From Maylandia zebra (Eukaryota > Chordata > Actinopteri > Cichliformes > Cichlidae): 64,000 nucleotides of DNA. The position numbers were made by a program, and so were the translations under genes. The stretch is from NCBI RefSeq assembly GCF_041146795.1, contig NC_135172.1, positions 13,072,137 through 13,136,136 of the forward strand. The letters are read 5' to 3'. This document shows positions 54,541-64,000 of the stretch, piece after piece (the stretch's first letter is position 1; each line of letters begins with the position of its first letter). Below the pieces are notes generated by a model. It was not told the origin of the DNA, did no database searches, and saw only the letters and a list, made by a program, of their open reading frames with translations.

Positions 54541-55718
54541 ACTACGTGTCTGCCTGTGCCGTCTGCGCTCGTAATAAATCATCCACGAAACATCCCATGG
54601 GCCAGCTCCACCCACTCACTACTCCCCACCGGCCCTGGTCTCACATCTCGCTCGACTTTGTTACCGGTCTCCCCACCTCTTCTGGAAAATGTGTCATCCT
54701 CACCGTTGTGGATCGGTTTTCTAAGGCCGCCCACTTCGTCCCGCTAGCCAAGCTGCCCTCGGCTGCTGAGACTGCCCAAGCGTTAGTCACGGAAGTCTTC
54801 AGGCTCCACGGAATTCCCCTGGACATTGTCTCCGATCGCGGTCCCCAGTTCACCTCACAAGTGTGGAGGACCTTCTGCTCCATTCTCGGCGCCAAGGTCA
54901 GTTTGAGTTCCGGTTTCCACCCGCAATCCAATGGGCAAACTGAACGCCTTAATCAGGAGCTGGAGACTATGCTGAGGTGCGTAGCCAGTCAAAACCCCTC
55001 CTCCTGGGTTACTTACCTGCCCTGGGTGGAGTACGTCCACAATACTCACACCTCGTCCTCCACCGGCTTCTCTCCTTTCGAAGCGTCCCTCGGGTATCAG
55101 CCTCCGCTCTTCCCGGAAGAGGACCTGTCCCTCTCCGTCCCGTCGGCCCCTCATCACCTCCGGCGCTGCCAACGTGTGTGGCGCTGCGCTCGCCGCGCCC
55201 TCCTGCGCGCAAAGGAACGACAGGCGCACTACGCCGATCGTCGCCGCGCCCCAGCCCCTGACTACCAGCCGGGACAGAAGGTTTGGTTGGCTGCTGGGAA
55301 CATCCCGCTCCGGGGCACGTCCCGCAAACTGGCTCCCCGTTTCATCGGGCCGTACGAAGTGGACCGAGTCATCAACCCGGTGGCAGTCAGGCTCCGGCTT
55401 CCGGCCTCTCGGCGTGTGCATCCCACGTTCCATGTATCTCAACTTAAGCCGGTCCGCCTCAGCCCCCTGTGCCCTCCTTCCGAGCCCCCTCCTCCCGCCC
55501 GGCTCGTCGGCGGCCATCCGGCCTATGCGGTCCGGCGGATCCTGGATGCGCGCCGGCGCGGGCGCGGCTGGCAGTATCTTGTGGATTGGGAGGGGTACGG
55601 CCCCGAGGACCGCCTCTGGGTCCCGCGCTCCTTCATTCTGGACCCTCGTCTCATCTCTGCTTTCCGTGCTTCTCTCCGCAGGCGGGGTCCCGGCCGGTCG
55701 CCTGGGGGCGACCCTTGA
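54474..55718 (+). CDS. pol: pol: integrase with C-terminal chromodomain
   Basis: An open frame that begins inside the HHCC zinc finger ([10 protein letters not shown]). The catalytic core has the DDE residues: aspartate in [10 protein letters not shown], aspartate in [10 protein letters not shown] and glutamate in [16 protein letters not shown]-like region follows ([20 protein letters not shown], then [12 protein letters not shown]). The chromodomain at the end ([33 protein letters not shown]) is the hallmark of chromoviruses and guides insertion towards modified histones. The part of integrase upstream of this frame is separated from it by the indels described for pol. Confidence 0.93.
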   Translation: MSRTARLLSRHFWWKSLLRDVRDYVSACAVCARNKSSTKHPMGQLHPLTTPHRPWSHISLDFVTGLPTSSGKCVILTVVDRFSKAAHFVPLAKLPSAAETAQALVTEVFRLHGIPLDIVSDRGPQFTSQVWRTFCSILGAKVSLSSGFHPQSNGQTERLNQELETMLRCVASQNPSSWVTYLPWVEYVHNTHTSSSTGFSPFEASLGYQPPLFPEEDLSLSVPSAPHHLRRCQRVWRCARRALLRAKERQAHYADRRRAPAPDYQPGQKVWLAAGNIPLRGTSRKLAPRFIGPYEVDRVINPVAVRLRLPASRRVHPTFHVSQLKPVRLSPLCPPSEPPPPARLVGGHPAYAVRRILDARRRGRGWQYLVDWEGYGPEDRLWVPRSFILDPRLISAFRASLRRRGPGRSPGGDP

Positions 55719-55729
55719 GGGGGGGGTAC
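55715..55729 (+). other. polypurine tract of the chromovirus
   Basis: TTGAGGGGGGGGTAC immediately before the TGTCATG start of the 3' LTR. Confidence 0.75.
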
Positions 55730-56386
55730 TGTCATGGTCCGCGGCCCGGCGTCCGGGGTGCTGCTGGGATGTCCACGCCCACGAGCGTGGCTGCTAACCC
55801 CACACCTGCATCCCATCCCAGGCGATCACCAGGTGGACTATTTAATCCTGCCCTACCTGCTGCTCCACGCCAGTCCGTAGTCGCCTCTCAGCGGTAACGT
55901 ACGCCTGCGGAAAAGAACTCGTATGACAAACTCTCCATCGGACCTAACACTGTTTTTTTTCCCTGTGTACCCAGATCACAACTCGGCGTGTTTTTGTTTT
56001 CGAGCCACCTGCCTGTCCACCTGTCCGCCTGAGATTTGGTTCACATTCAGCTTCGCCGTCTCGACCCCTTTTGGAGCTCCACCCCCCTCTGGTTCACTCG
56101 GCCCGGCTATCACCGTGAGACGCACACTCCACCTTCCCTCGTATGCTGCCTTTTTTCCGCACCCCAGTAATCTGTCTCTCTTTTTGTTTTACAGCCTCTC
56201 ACAGCCCCGCTCTCGGCGTTCCCTGTGCGGTCCCTCGGTTTCTTCTGGTTTCATACGTTGTTTTTCTGGCTACCCTCACGGGACACCTTTAGTTGCAATA
56301 AAAATTACTTTCTTTATTCGCTCCTACCCTAGTGTGTGTGTTCTGCTACTGGGTCCTGCCTGCGCTCGGAACTTCGGTTCATGACA
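55730..56386 (+). repeat. 3' LTR, complete
   Basis: 657 bp with perfect 7-bp inverted ends TGTCATG / CATGACA. It contains the TATA-like box, the predicted mRNA start (GCCAGTCCGTA) and AATAAAAA. Confidence 0.93.
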
Positions 56387-56524
56387 CAGAGTGCATGCAA
56401 CACCATATATACCAGTCAAAAGTTTGGACAGAATGGCTCTAAATCCCTGAAATGTCTCTGTACATATAACGCGTTAACGGGTTAACCGCGCTAACATGTT
56501 GTCGCTGTGCAGCTCCACACATGG

Positions 56525-56755
<231 letters not shown>

Positions 56756-56758
<3 letters not shown>

Positions 56759-56823
56759 CAACGTTAACACATTAATATGTCATTATGATATTGCAATGAC
56801 ATATTAATGTGTTAACGTTGACA
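56756..56823. repeat. 29-bp perfect palindrome
   Basis: TGTCAACGTTAACACATTAA and nine further bases (56756-56784) are exactly complementary to 56795-56823 around a 10-base loop. It looks like the terminus of a foldback or MITE-type element. Confidence 0.9.
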
Positions 56824-57419
56824 GCTCTAATGCCACAATGGAACGTAACAGTTCTTGCTTTTTATTTTCTCTTTTTCTCACAGTTTTAAGCTTCTACATG
56901 GTTGCCACTGGTAGAAGACCACAGTTTGGGTTACAGTAGTTCTCCAGCACATTTTAAAATGTGCTGATCATATGTTTTTAATTGTAACACAGAGTGATCA
57001 TTTACTGATATGAATTTGACACAAGCTTGGAATGAGAGACTTATCTCACTATGGCCCAAACCCAGTACTTCAAAGCACTGATGCAAAGGAACATTTAGTA
57101 CATCAATTTTTAGAAACTAGCAGCTTTCATAAAACTGCAGTATTTGATAGAATGGAAAGGTAAACAATCTGATAAACCAGCTGTAACAAATACAAAAACA
57201 GGCTATTTTTTCTGTGGTGACTGTGAAAGGACAGGAGGACTGACCTTATAGAGTAAAAAAAAAAAATCGTTATTATGGCTTAAAATAAACAACAGTAAAA
57301 AAACAACCTCAAATATCTACAACCATAAACTGTTACCTATGCATTAATGCAGCATTTACACTGATACATACAAAGTGGACAATGAATTAAGGGATCAGGG
57401 AAAACAGAATCTTTCCTAC

Positions 57420-57474
57420 CTGAGAGACAGAGAACAAAAACCCAGAACAAACATTCAGCTTCTGTGAAGAACAT
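57420..57474 (-). pseudogene. orphan leader exon of a third Ig receptor
   Basis: The minus strand reads MFFTEAECLFWVFVLCLS with the donor preserved (CAG|GTAGG), differing from the receptor B leader by one residue. Downstream on the minus strand lie microsatellite and chromovirus DNA rather than Ig exons, so the rest of the gene is gone. Confidence 0.8.
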
Positions 57475-59399
57475 GTCTGTTGCAGATTGTGCTGTCGTAT
57501 CAGAAAGTGGATTTATAAGCTTTCAAAAAACTCAGCTGCTATTATATTAGAGAGTGAATGCTGAAAACCAGAAGTCATCTTCTTAAAACTACGAAGTCTG
57601 ATGACAGAATGGACAAAGAAATTAGGGCAAATGTGCTTGCATGCAACACCTTCAGATCACTTCCTCTTGTGGAAAGACGAAACCTCAACCATAGTGTCAA
57701 AGTGTCATTTCCAGCTGTGAAACACTGTGAAATGGTTTTTTTTGTCTGTTTGTTTTTTAATGTTTCCATGTTGTCAGAGTCAGAACAGGTACATGTGGTT
57801 TGGTTGTCATTTTGTGGTCCAGATAAAACTAAGAAGAAATCCCACAGACACAGACACTTTGAACTTTTAATGTTCAATTCAAAAGCATCTCAAGCTCACA
57901 CACATGAAAACTTTATGAAACAACAGGTTTTTGTCTTTTAGTACAACATTTGGAATTAGTGCGTTTACTGCCAAATATTTCTAAAGTCAGGAGTCAGCCA
58001 TGTTTTTTCTTTTCAACTGATTTTTATTATGTGTTTTATGCAGAGTTTAAAAACAGATACACCAGTTGTGATGCTGAAGTCATACAAAAGTCACTCAACT
58101 ACAGAGGAAATATATGGTGACAAACTTTATTGAGCAGAAAGTTGGAGTAGAGCCTGCTGTTCCAAAACCAGGATGGAAACAACTTCCTCTCTGAGGGTGT
58201 GTGTAGCTACTGAATGAGTGGATGTTTGCACTGCTTCTCTTTTCAGAATTGCTTTCTTGAGAGGGTAAGAGAAGTCTACAGGGCTGTTGTTTTTCTTTGA
58301 GACGAAGATGTTCAGGTTTTGGTTGAGAGAGGTGTGGTATTGAATTACTTGTTGGCAGCTGTCTCTCCGTTGTTTGTATCCTCTGTGTGGATCTGTTGCC
58401 CACCTCCTTAATTCCAGATGAACAGATCATCTTGGTTGCAAAGACATCAGACTCCAACACGTTCAGTCTCTTTAAAGACAGATATTTATACATATGAATG
58501 ACCCTTTGAAAGACATTTCAGTGTCTAAAAGAATTAAATATGGCAATGATTTGTGTACTATTATTGTCCCAGCTCAGTTACACATGTTGTGCTTTGACAG
58601 CAGTGCTCATACTGCCTGCCTAAATAACAGTGGACAATGGAACAAGTGAGTTGCAGGCTCAGGCCAGTGGTTCAAGGAAGCAGTAGAAGGCTGGTGACAG
58701 TGGTTATTGTAAGCAATGATCTGCAGGTTGTGATGCAAATGAACACCTAGTCACAGATAGTGCTGTAGATAGCAACCAGCAAACAGCTCTCCATGGTGGT
58801 GTGAAAATGGACTTGTAAACAGTGCAGGAGGATGACGAAGTGAAATGCAGAAGCTGTGGCAAAAGGGAAAGAGAAGTGGAGGCAAATCAAAGCAGTGGAC
58901 AGGCAAGGTGAATGAAAACTGAAGCTGTAAATCAAAGCAAGATTTCAGGTTATTTGAATGCTGTAAAAGAAGAAGAAATGTTCGAGGATGTTTTGTTGTT
59001 ACAGTTCTCAGTTCTCAAAGAATGATGATCAGCGGGCATATTACTTACAGAAGACCAATTACTTTTTCCGTGAACCCATTGAAAGACAGTCTTTAGAAAT
59101 CACAGACAATCCCTGATGGAGATATATTCATATATTGTGTTTTAAAGATAAGGAGAGTATAGGAGAATAGAAACTTTAAATGCGATAAAGGTGAGCAATG
59201 TTACATGAGCTCAGTACAGAAAAAGACATTGCTGTGCTCCTTCTACAGGAAATGGCTTATTAGATAATGAAGTTGAATGGGGCATGAGTAAGAGAGGACG
59301 GTACTTTCTAAATCTTGTTACAAATCTTAGTGCAGATGTAGCAGTTTTATTTCCTCAGCACCTTCAGTTATCACACGTTATCAAATCCAACTTAATAGT

Positions 59400-59680
59400 T
59401 CACTAATTCAGTTCAGTTATATTGATATAGCAACAAATCACAACTAAATGTGCCTCAAGGTACTTTATAGTGTAAGAGCAAGCACATGGCAACAGTGGGA
59501 AGGAAAAACAGGAAGAAACCTCCAGCAGAACCAGGCTCAGGGAGGGTGGAGCCATATGCTGTGACCAGTTAGGAGTGGGGGCAGTGGGACAGGACAGAAG
59601 CCACACTACAGAAGAGAACCAGAGATTAATGATTAAACGCAGCCTGGTGTATCAACTCTTAGGAAGTGAGAAGAGGTGAG
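59400..59680. repeat. fish interspersed repeat (SINE/LINE-tail type)
   Basis: Contains AGGAAGAAACCTCCAGCAGA, ACCAGGCTCAGGGAGGG and GCCATATGCTGTGACC, a text recurrent in percomorph genomes. Absent from the paralogous segment near 49.4 kb, so inserted after duplication. Confidence 0.55.
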
Positions 59681-60869
59681 TGAAGAAAAAAGTGTATCAT
59701 GGGACACCATGAAAACAATTCATCTGATTTCCAGTGATTCAAATTGTCATTTTAATGCAGTAATGTAAGTTTTTACAACTTGACAAAATGTTGTCTCTGT
59801 TGAATGTGTTTACAGATACAACAAAATGCCCTGCTTTTCTAAATGTATCAAATGGGGAAAATTCAAAAAAATGTCCTATGCAGTGTATTGAATGCCTAAC
59901 ATCTAACAACTCGTGCAATAACTCATTCTTTCAAAAACACAGGAAGTCTCTGCAAGCTAATCAAGGCCATGGTGCACGTGTGAATGCTGCACAATGGAAG
60001 AAGTGTGGCATGCAAAGATGAGAAAAATGTTATCTTATGCATCAGCATCAGCCATGTGAGAAAGTCCTGCTGTTTACAAAAAGTGCACCCAAAACGGACT
60101 GGCAGATGAAACAAACAGAAAAGACAGTCTAACCACAGATAATTTAACAGAAAGGAACACCAGAAATTTAAAACTGTAAAAGCAGAAATACATGATGAAC
60201 AATCAAAGAAGAGAAAAACTGACAGAGAGGCATTTGTATTTATACACATTAGAAACAGTTAGAGTAAAGCAAAGAATAGCATGGCAGGAAACAGAAAAAC
60301 AGACGATGCACTCTTACAGAGATGCTTTGGTTCATGCATTCTTGCTGTTTCTGTTTCATGCAGGTTTTATGAATGCAGACAGCAAAATGCGAATGTGAAA
60401 CATATGAAAATATGAATTCATTAGTAAGGCTGGAATACCACAAATTTTATCAGTCACAAAAGTGAAAACAGTTTGATCTGAGTACAACAGCTTAGCCTCC
60501 AATCTTATAAAACTGGACAGACTTTGGATATTTTCCTTAAAGCTGAGATGTTGATCATAAATAATGCCCAGGTTTCAATCAGATTGTTTTGTGTATGTCA
60601 TTATTTGTTCAAAGTAGGGAGTGTGTGTGTTTGGGGGGTGTTAAGTTAAGTTGTAAGATGATAATAGCAGACACCTGTGTACTTACGTATGTATGTCTTA
60701 TTATAGATACTCTCAATTAAAATGTTTTTCATAAGGACAGGCAAAGCAGCATTGTTTGTTTTTTGTTTTGTTTTTTACCCAAAATCAGATGTTTATATAA
60801 TAAATGTTTTCCTTTCATTATCTTAAACAGCTGCTCATTAAGTAAAAGTAAAAGTAACTTAGCAATGGG

Positions 60870-61200
60870 GCGGTAGTTATGGACTAAGCCAGACACAGAA
60901 CCACGAAGGAGGGAGGAATGGGGATTCAAGGAATAACACAAACCAGACTAAAACCAAGAACAGAAATAAACAAGAGAATTAAAACCTGAAAATACAAATA
61001 CAGTATAAAGAAATACACCAGAATAGGCTGCTCCAAGAAAGCACCCTTAACCAGAAACCCTTAACACTCTCCAAGAAAACCCTGAATGCAACACCCATAA
61101 AACTAAGAAACAAGACAAATGTAAATATAATATATGCAGAATATAGAATCATGAAACAAAGATAATTAAAAATACAAAACTAGAAAAACATCCCAAAACT
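60870..61200. other. A-rich non-coding stretch, possible repeat body
   Basis: Similar in style to the A-rich body of the repeat at 41262-41818; no gene. Confidence 0.25.
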
Positions 61201-61229
61201 CCTAAACCAAGACCCAGGGACCATGTTTA

Positions 61230-61535
61230 GCCAGATTAGTTCATTAATTTTTATATGGCCTGACTTTGTGAATATGTGCTCTGACTGACGTCCATACAAT
61301 CGTTTAAATTGCGCTTAAAAACTCACTTGCTTAATCTAGCCTTTGAAGCAAGTTAGTTCAGACTTCCACCTGGTCTGCATTTGTGCTACATAACTGTAAC
61401 TGTTGCTGTAACTGTTTTCGTTGTCTTTTGTTGTAACCTGCATTGTGGCACTTTTGTGAAGCACTTTGATGGACATAGGTCCTTTTTAAATGTGCTATAG
61501 AAATAAACATTAATTGATTGATTGATTGATGTATT
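61230..61535 (+). mobile_element. LINE 3' UTR with (TTGA)n tail
   Basis: CTTAAAAACTCACTTGCTTAA, GTGAAGCACTTTGATGGACA and GTGCTATAGAAATAAACATT, then TTGATTGATTGATTGAT: the usual 3' end of an L2-type fish LINE. Confidence 0.65.
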
Positions 61536-61679
61536 CCTAATGACTCTTTTAGGGTGCGCCTAGAACCTTAGCAGGCCTTTTGGACTGCAATTCATTTGTC
61601 AAATAGAGACAAAGCAGACAGGGCATACACTGGTATGTCAAATTCCTGGCCAGCATGTCAGATTATGTTAAAATGGCAT

Positions 61680-61750
61680 TTAGTTCGTGTTCATTGGTTT
61701 TACATATCATGCAGGTTTCAAACTGAACCCAAACTTCCTTCCTCTTTAAA
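61680..61750 (-). promoter_or_regulatory. copy of the Ig-receptor proximal promoter
   Basis: TTCATTGGTTTTACATATCA, GCAGGTTTCAAACTG and AAACTTCCTTCCTCTTT align with 40395-40460 and 26490-26555. No leader exon is recognised next to it. Confidence 0.5.
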
Positions 61751-62079
61751 TAATTTATGCATTTATAAACTATAGCTGTCTGAACAAGTTAGTATTTTAC
61801 ATTTGAAAAATTGTAAAATACTAACTGAAAAACTATAAAAATTTTATGTCTGCTGCCCTCTAGTGGTTGAACTCTTCACCTTGCAGCAGTGACATGCAGC
61901 CTTGTTCACTCAACACCTTTCACTCAAGAATTGTGCTTTTAAATCAGTCTTGCTGTTTACTAAATCTCACTTTGCATAGAACACATTCTTTCGGGTAACC
62001 AATGAAAAATCAGCACATGCTGACTTCACAACGTCACTATGAATCCAAACAATTTGGTGGACTCCTAATTGCAGGAGCC

Positions 62080-62240
62080 CTCTTCACTCTTTCTGCTCTT
62101 TAGCAGTTAGAGACATGGCCACGAGATGGAGCCATTATCATAACTCATCATTTCAACAACTGCTTGTGCTTTCAATATAACAGTCTCTACTGTTGAGGGA
62201 TGATTTAATCACCTGCTCTGAGGTTCATGCATGTAGTGGT
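62080..62240. repeat. Ig-locus upstream block, copy 5
   Basis: CTCTTCACTCTTTCTGCTC, GAGACATGGCCACGAGATGG, CATTATCATAACTCAT and a degenerate CTCTGAGGTTCATGCA end, in the same order as the other copies. Confidence 0.55.
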
Positions 62241-62734
62241 AATATTGTATCCTGTTACTCTGTTTCACTTTGTAAATGTGTTTTACACATTTTTTTTTTT
62301 TTTTTACAAAGATTGCAGTTGTCTCTTCTGGATGATAATTCATCTGAGCTCAGTTCATGAAATGGTTAAAATGCAACAAAAAACATCTGAATATATTTCT
62401 TGCCCAAGTGTGTGTCTGTGCGTATTTGTGTGTGTGTGTAACAGGTTACAGTTTTGGCTTGTTTAGTGCCCAGCCATAACATTGCGAAGAAACAAGAAGT
62501 GTCTGCTAGTTACTGCAAGTGTCACATACATAGATTCTAGGTCTGACGAACAGTCTCAGTTGTGGGCAAAAGACAAAAACCAGTAAAATTCTAAAATGTG
62601 TTTCAGTACTCTAAATGCTAAGATCAACAGGAAACAGTGGAACCAATATATCGTTGACACTTAAAAACTTTTCTTGAGTATTGATATCTCAAAATAGTTT
62701 AATTTGTGTGATACCACATGTATGCAGTTTGATT

Positions 62735-63035
62735 GTCAGTCAGGTTACAGCTGGTGCTACAAATCACAATGTTGAAGAAGCTCTTTGAATGTGAACCTAT
62801 TTTGATACGAGATGAATACACTTCGTGTTACTCATGAAACATTGAAAGAACTTATATGATTGACCAAAATATAAGTTTCAATAAATACAAACAAATGGTT
62901 TTATAGTTTGTTTGTGAAAACCTTCCCTGTGGGATATGTGATGGAGGACGGCTTATCCACTGATGCTTGTTTGTAAGAACGCATGATTGTATAAGCATAA
63001 GTCACACTGTAGCACCTTTGAAATGGAATCTGGAC
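62735..63035 (-). pseudogene. degenerate Ig-receptor exons
   Basis: 62925-63035 matches the half-V exon of receptor A (39186-39290). After a frame slip the minus strand reads VTYAYTIMRSYKQASVDKPS, with both framework cysteines changed (C to R and C to S). 62735-62815 matches part of the next C2 exon. This is a dead receptor copy at the far end of the cluster. Confidence 0.7.
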
Positions 63036-63079
63036 AAAAATAAATGAAATGAAATATTTGTATCCAGATCATTTTTTTA

Positions 63080-63292
63080 TAATAATACTGTAATATACTA
63101 ATAATACTGTGTGTACAGTGTCTGTCAGACATGATTTATATATAACTCACTCACTTACTGCACATAATGTCCTCTTTGTTTAATAATCACTCACTGTATA
63201 TACTGTTCTCTCTGTTTTCGCACAGGTAACATTTCACTGCGTGTTGTACTTGTATAACTATGCACGTGACAAATAAAGAATCTTGAATCTTG
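63080..63292 (+). mobile_element. LINE 3' UTR end
   Basis: GCACAGGTAACATTTCACTG, CGTGACAAATAAAGAATC and a duplicated TTGAATCTTG terminus, typical of CR1/Rex1/L2 3' ends in fish. The minus-oriented LINE at 941 ends in a related way. Confidence 0.65.
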
Positions 63293-63334
63293 TGGTGTGG
63301 GAAATCTTGAGTGATCCTTATGGGCAGAAATCTG

Positions 63335-63605
63335 TGCCATCAGAAACTGAATTTGAATAAGTTCAATTTGAATTTGAATTGCTCAGATTGAATCTGAATT
63401 GTAACTTGAATAAATGCTTTTGAAAACTGAATTTGAATTAGTCTAATTTGAAATTGAATTTTATATTTTGAAAATGAATTAATTTGCTTTGAAACTGCAT
63501 TTTATCCTTTAAAAATTCAGCTCTCGAATAATTTCAGTTTCACTTCTCACCATTCAGTTTCAGTTCTACAATTCAATTTCAGTTCCAAAATTCAGTTTTT
63601 TGGAA
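63335..63605. repeat. imperfect TTGAATTTGAA / TTCAGTTTCA repeat tract
   Basis: About 270 bp of short degenerate tandem units, changing from GAATTTGAA-like to CAGTTTCAGTT-like units midway, close to an inverted arrangement. Confidence 0.6.
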
Positions 63606-63727
63606 CTTACATCCGGTTCCGGTTCAAGCGCAAATTAATAGAACTACGTTTTACTAGCGAACCGAAAGTGTTACTGACGGGAATCTACAGCGTCTTGAGC
63701 TGAATTAAGACTTCAGAAGTCATTCGT

Positions 63728-63758
63728 CATGTCGAATGACCAGCGGATAAACTCTCAG
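63728..63758 (+). CDS. possible first coding exon, unidentified
   Basis: ATGTCGAATGACCAGCGG begins MSNDQRINSQ and meets a donor-like CAG|GTTGGTAAT. The 130 bp before it are less AT-rich and include CCGGTTCCGG, an ETS-like core common in housekeeping promoters. No second exon is seen before the window ends. Confidence 0.25.
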
Positions 63759-63825
63759 GTTGGTAATAAATGTATTACATGTATAAGAACAAGCGTCATG
63801 TTAACAAATGATAGCCGTACAGTAG

Positions 63826-64000
63826 AGCTGGGCGATATAAGATTTTTTCATATCACGATATGTTTTTTTCATTTCAGGCGATAACGATATCTATCACGAT
63901 ATAAGCCAAATAACTATATTTGTAAGATTTAAATGTGCCGTTGCTCACAAGTAAAATGTGAAATAATCAGCAGCTTGTTTTTATTTAAATATTTATTTCC
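63826..64000. mobile_element. terminal part of a hAT-type element
   Basis: GAGCTGGGCGATATAAG followed by repeated TATCACGATAT is the recognisable end of a widespread fish hAT family. The element runs off the window. Confidence 0.5.

Larger units (their letters stand above)
50891..56386 (+). mobile_element. Sushi-like Ty3/gypsy chromovirus, nearly complete
   Basis: Organisation: partial 5' LTR (50891-51457), primer site, gag (51474), pol with protease, RT, RNase H and integrase, a chromodomain, polypurine tract and full 3' LTR (55730-56386). The two LTRs differ at about three positions over 566 bp, so insertion was recent. The first about 90 bp of the 5' LTR are missing, and pol has two frame breaks between RNase H and integrase, so this copy is not intact. 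It lies between the two copies of the Ig-locus flanking segment. The host flank at the left ends GATGACTTT; because the true 5' edge is lost, a target-site duplication cannot be tested. Confidence 0.95.
57040..60750. repeat. segmental duplication, copy 2
   Basis: Counterpart of 47860-50460, about 1.1 kb longer through insertions, including a LINE/SINE-type repeat near 59400-59680. It holds an orphan leader exon but no Ig domains. Confidence 0.8.

Noticed and set aside
54855-55517. 220-codon minus-strand frame
   Set aside because: Antisense of chromovirus integrase with no motif of its own.

Overview
The window is eukaryotic, from a ray-finned fish, most likely a percomorph and possibly a cichlid. 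The evidence is small phase-conserved exons with GT/AG introns, fish-type LINEs, tRNA-derived SINEs, Tc1, hAT and Tigger-like DNA elements, a Sushi-type chromovirus, long (TG)n and (TA)n runs, and vertebrate gene fragments (kif1b, gss, cip2a, lrrc31, a HERC-type HECT domain). It is an accessory, repeat-rich region with no ordinary gene order.

Layout. 1-4.2 kb: LINE pieces, a tRNA-Leu-like relic, and the 3' end of a Ty3/gypsy element whose RT-RNase H runs straight into its LTR. 4.5-8.5 kb: minus-strand C-terminal exons of a kif1b-like gene (with a nonsense codon and a deletion) and the last gss exons. 8.8-13 kb: repeats and foldbacks. 13.7-14.0 kb: two orphan cip2a exons. 14.4-17.2 kb and 23.4-26.1 kb: two nearly identical arms of an inverted duplication, each with two HECT-domain exons, a degenerate Tc1 element and LRRC31-like exons. 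Between the arms are scattered kif1b and gss exons, a MITE, an intact single-exon 355-residue coiled-coil ORF and a Tigger relic. One gss exon appears split by about 9.8 kb, with 60 bp present at both ends.

26-63 kb: a tandemly duplicated immunoglobulin-receptor locus (CD22/Siglec-like, minus strand). Two copies, A (36.2-40.3 kb) and B (43.9-48.3 kb), have matching nine-exon architectures that sum to open frames of 613 and 598 residues. Each encodes a signal peptide, alternating V-like and C2-like Ig exons, a transmembrane segment and a short tail. Both tails are built from 21-bp (7-residue) tandem units. In B nearly every unit carries a YxN (GRB2-type) motif; in A these have decayed. Orphan signal-peptide exons, promoter copies and a non-coding block found five times show that more gene copies once existed here. 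A young Sushi-like chromovirus (50.9-56.4 kb) separates two copies of a locus-flanking segment.

Working together: only the two Ig receptors and perhaps the coiled-coil ORF look like functioning genes. The rest is a record of duplication, inversion and transposition. The receptors would be expected on the surface of leukocytes, with B the more signalling-competent copy.
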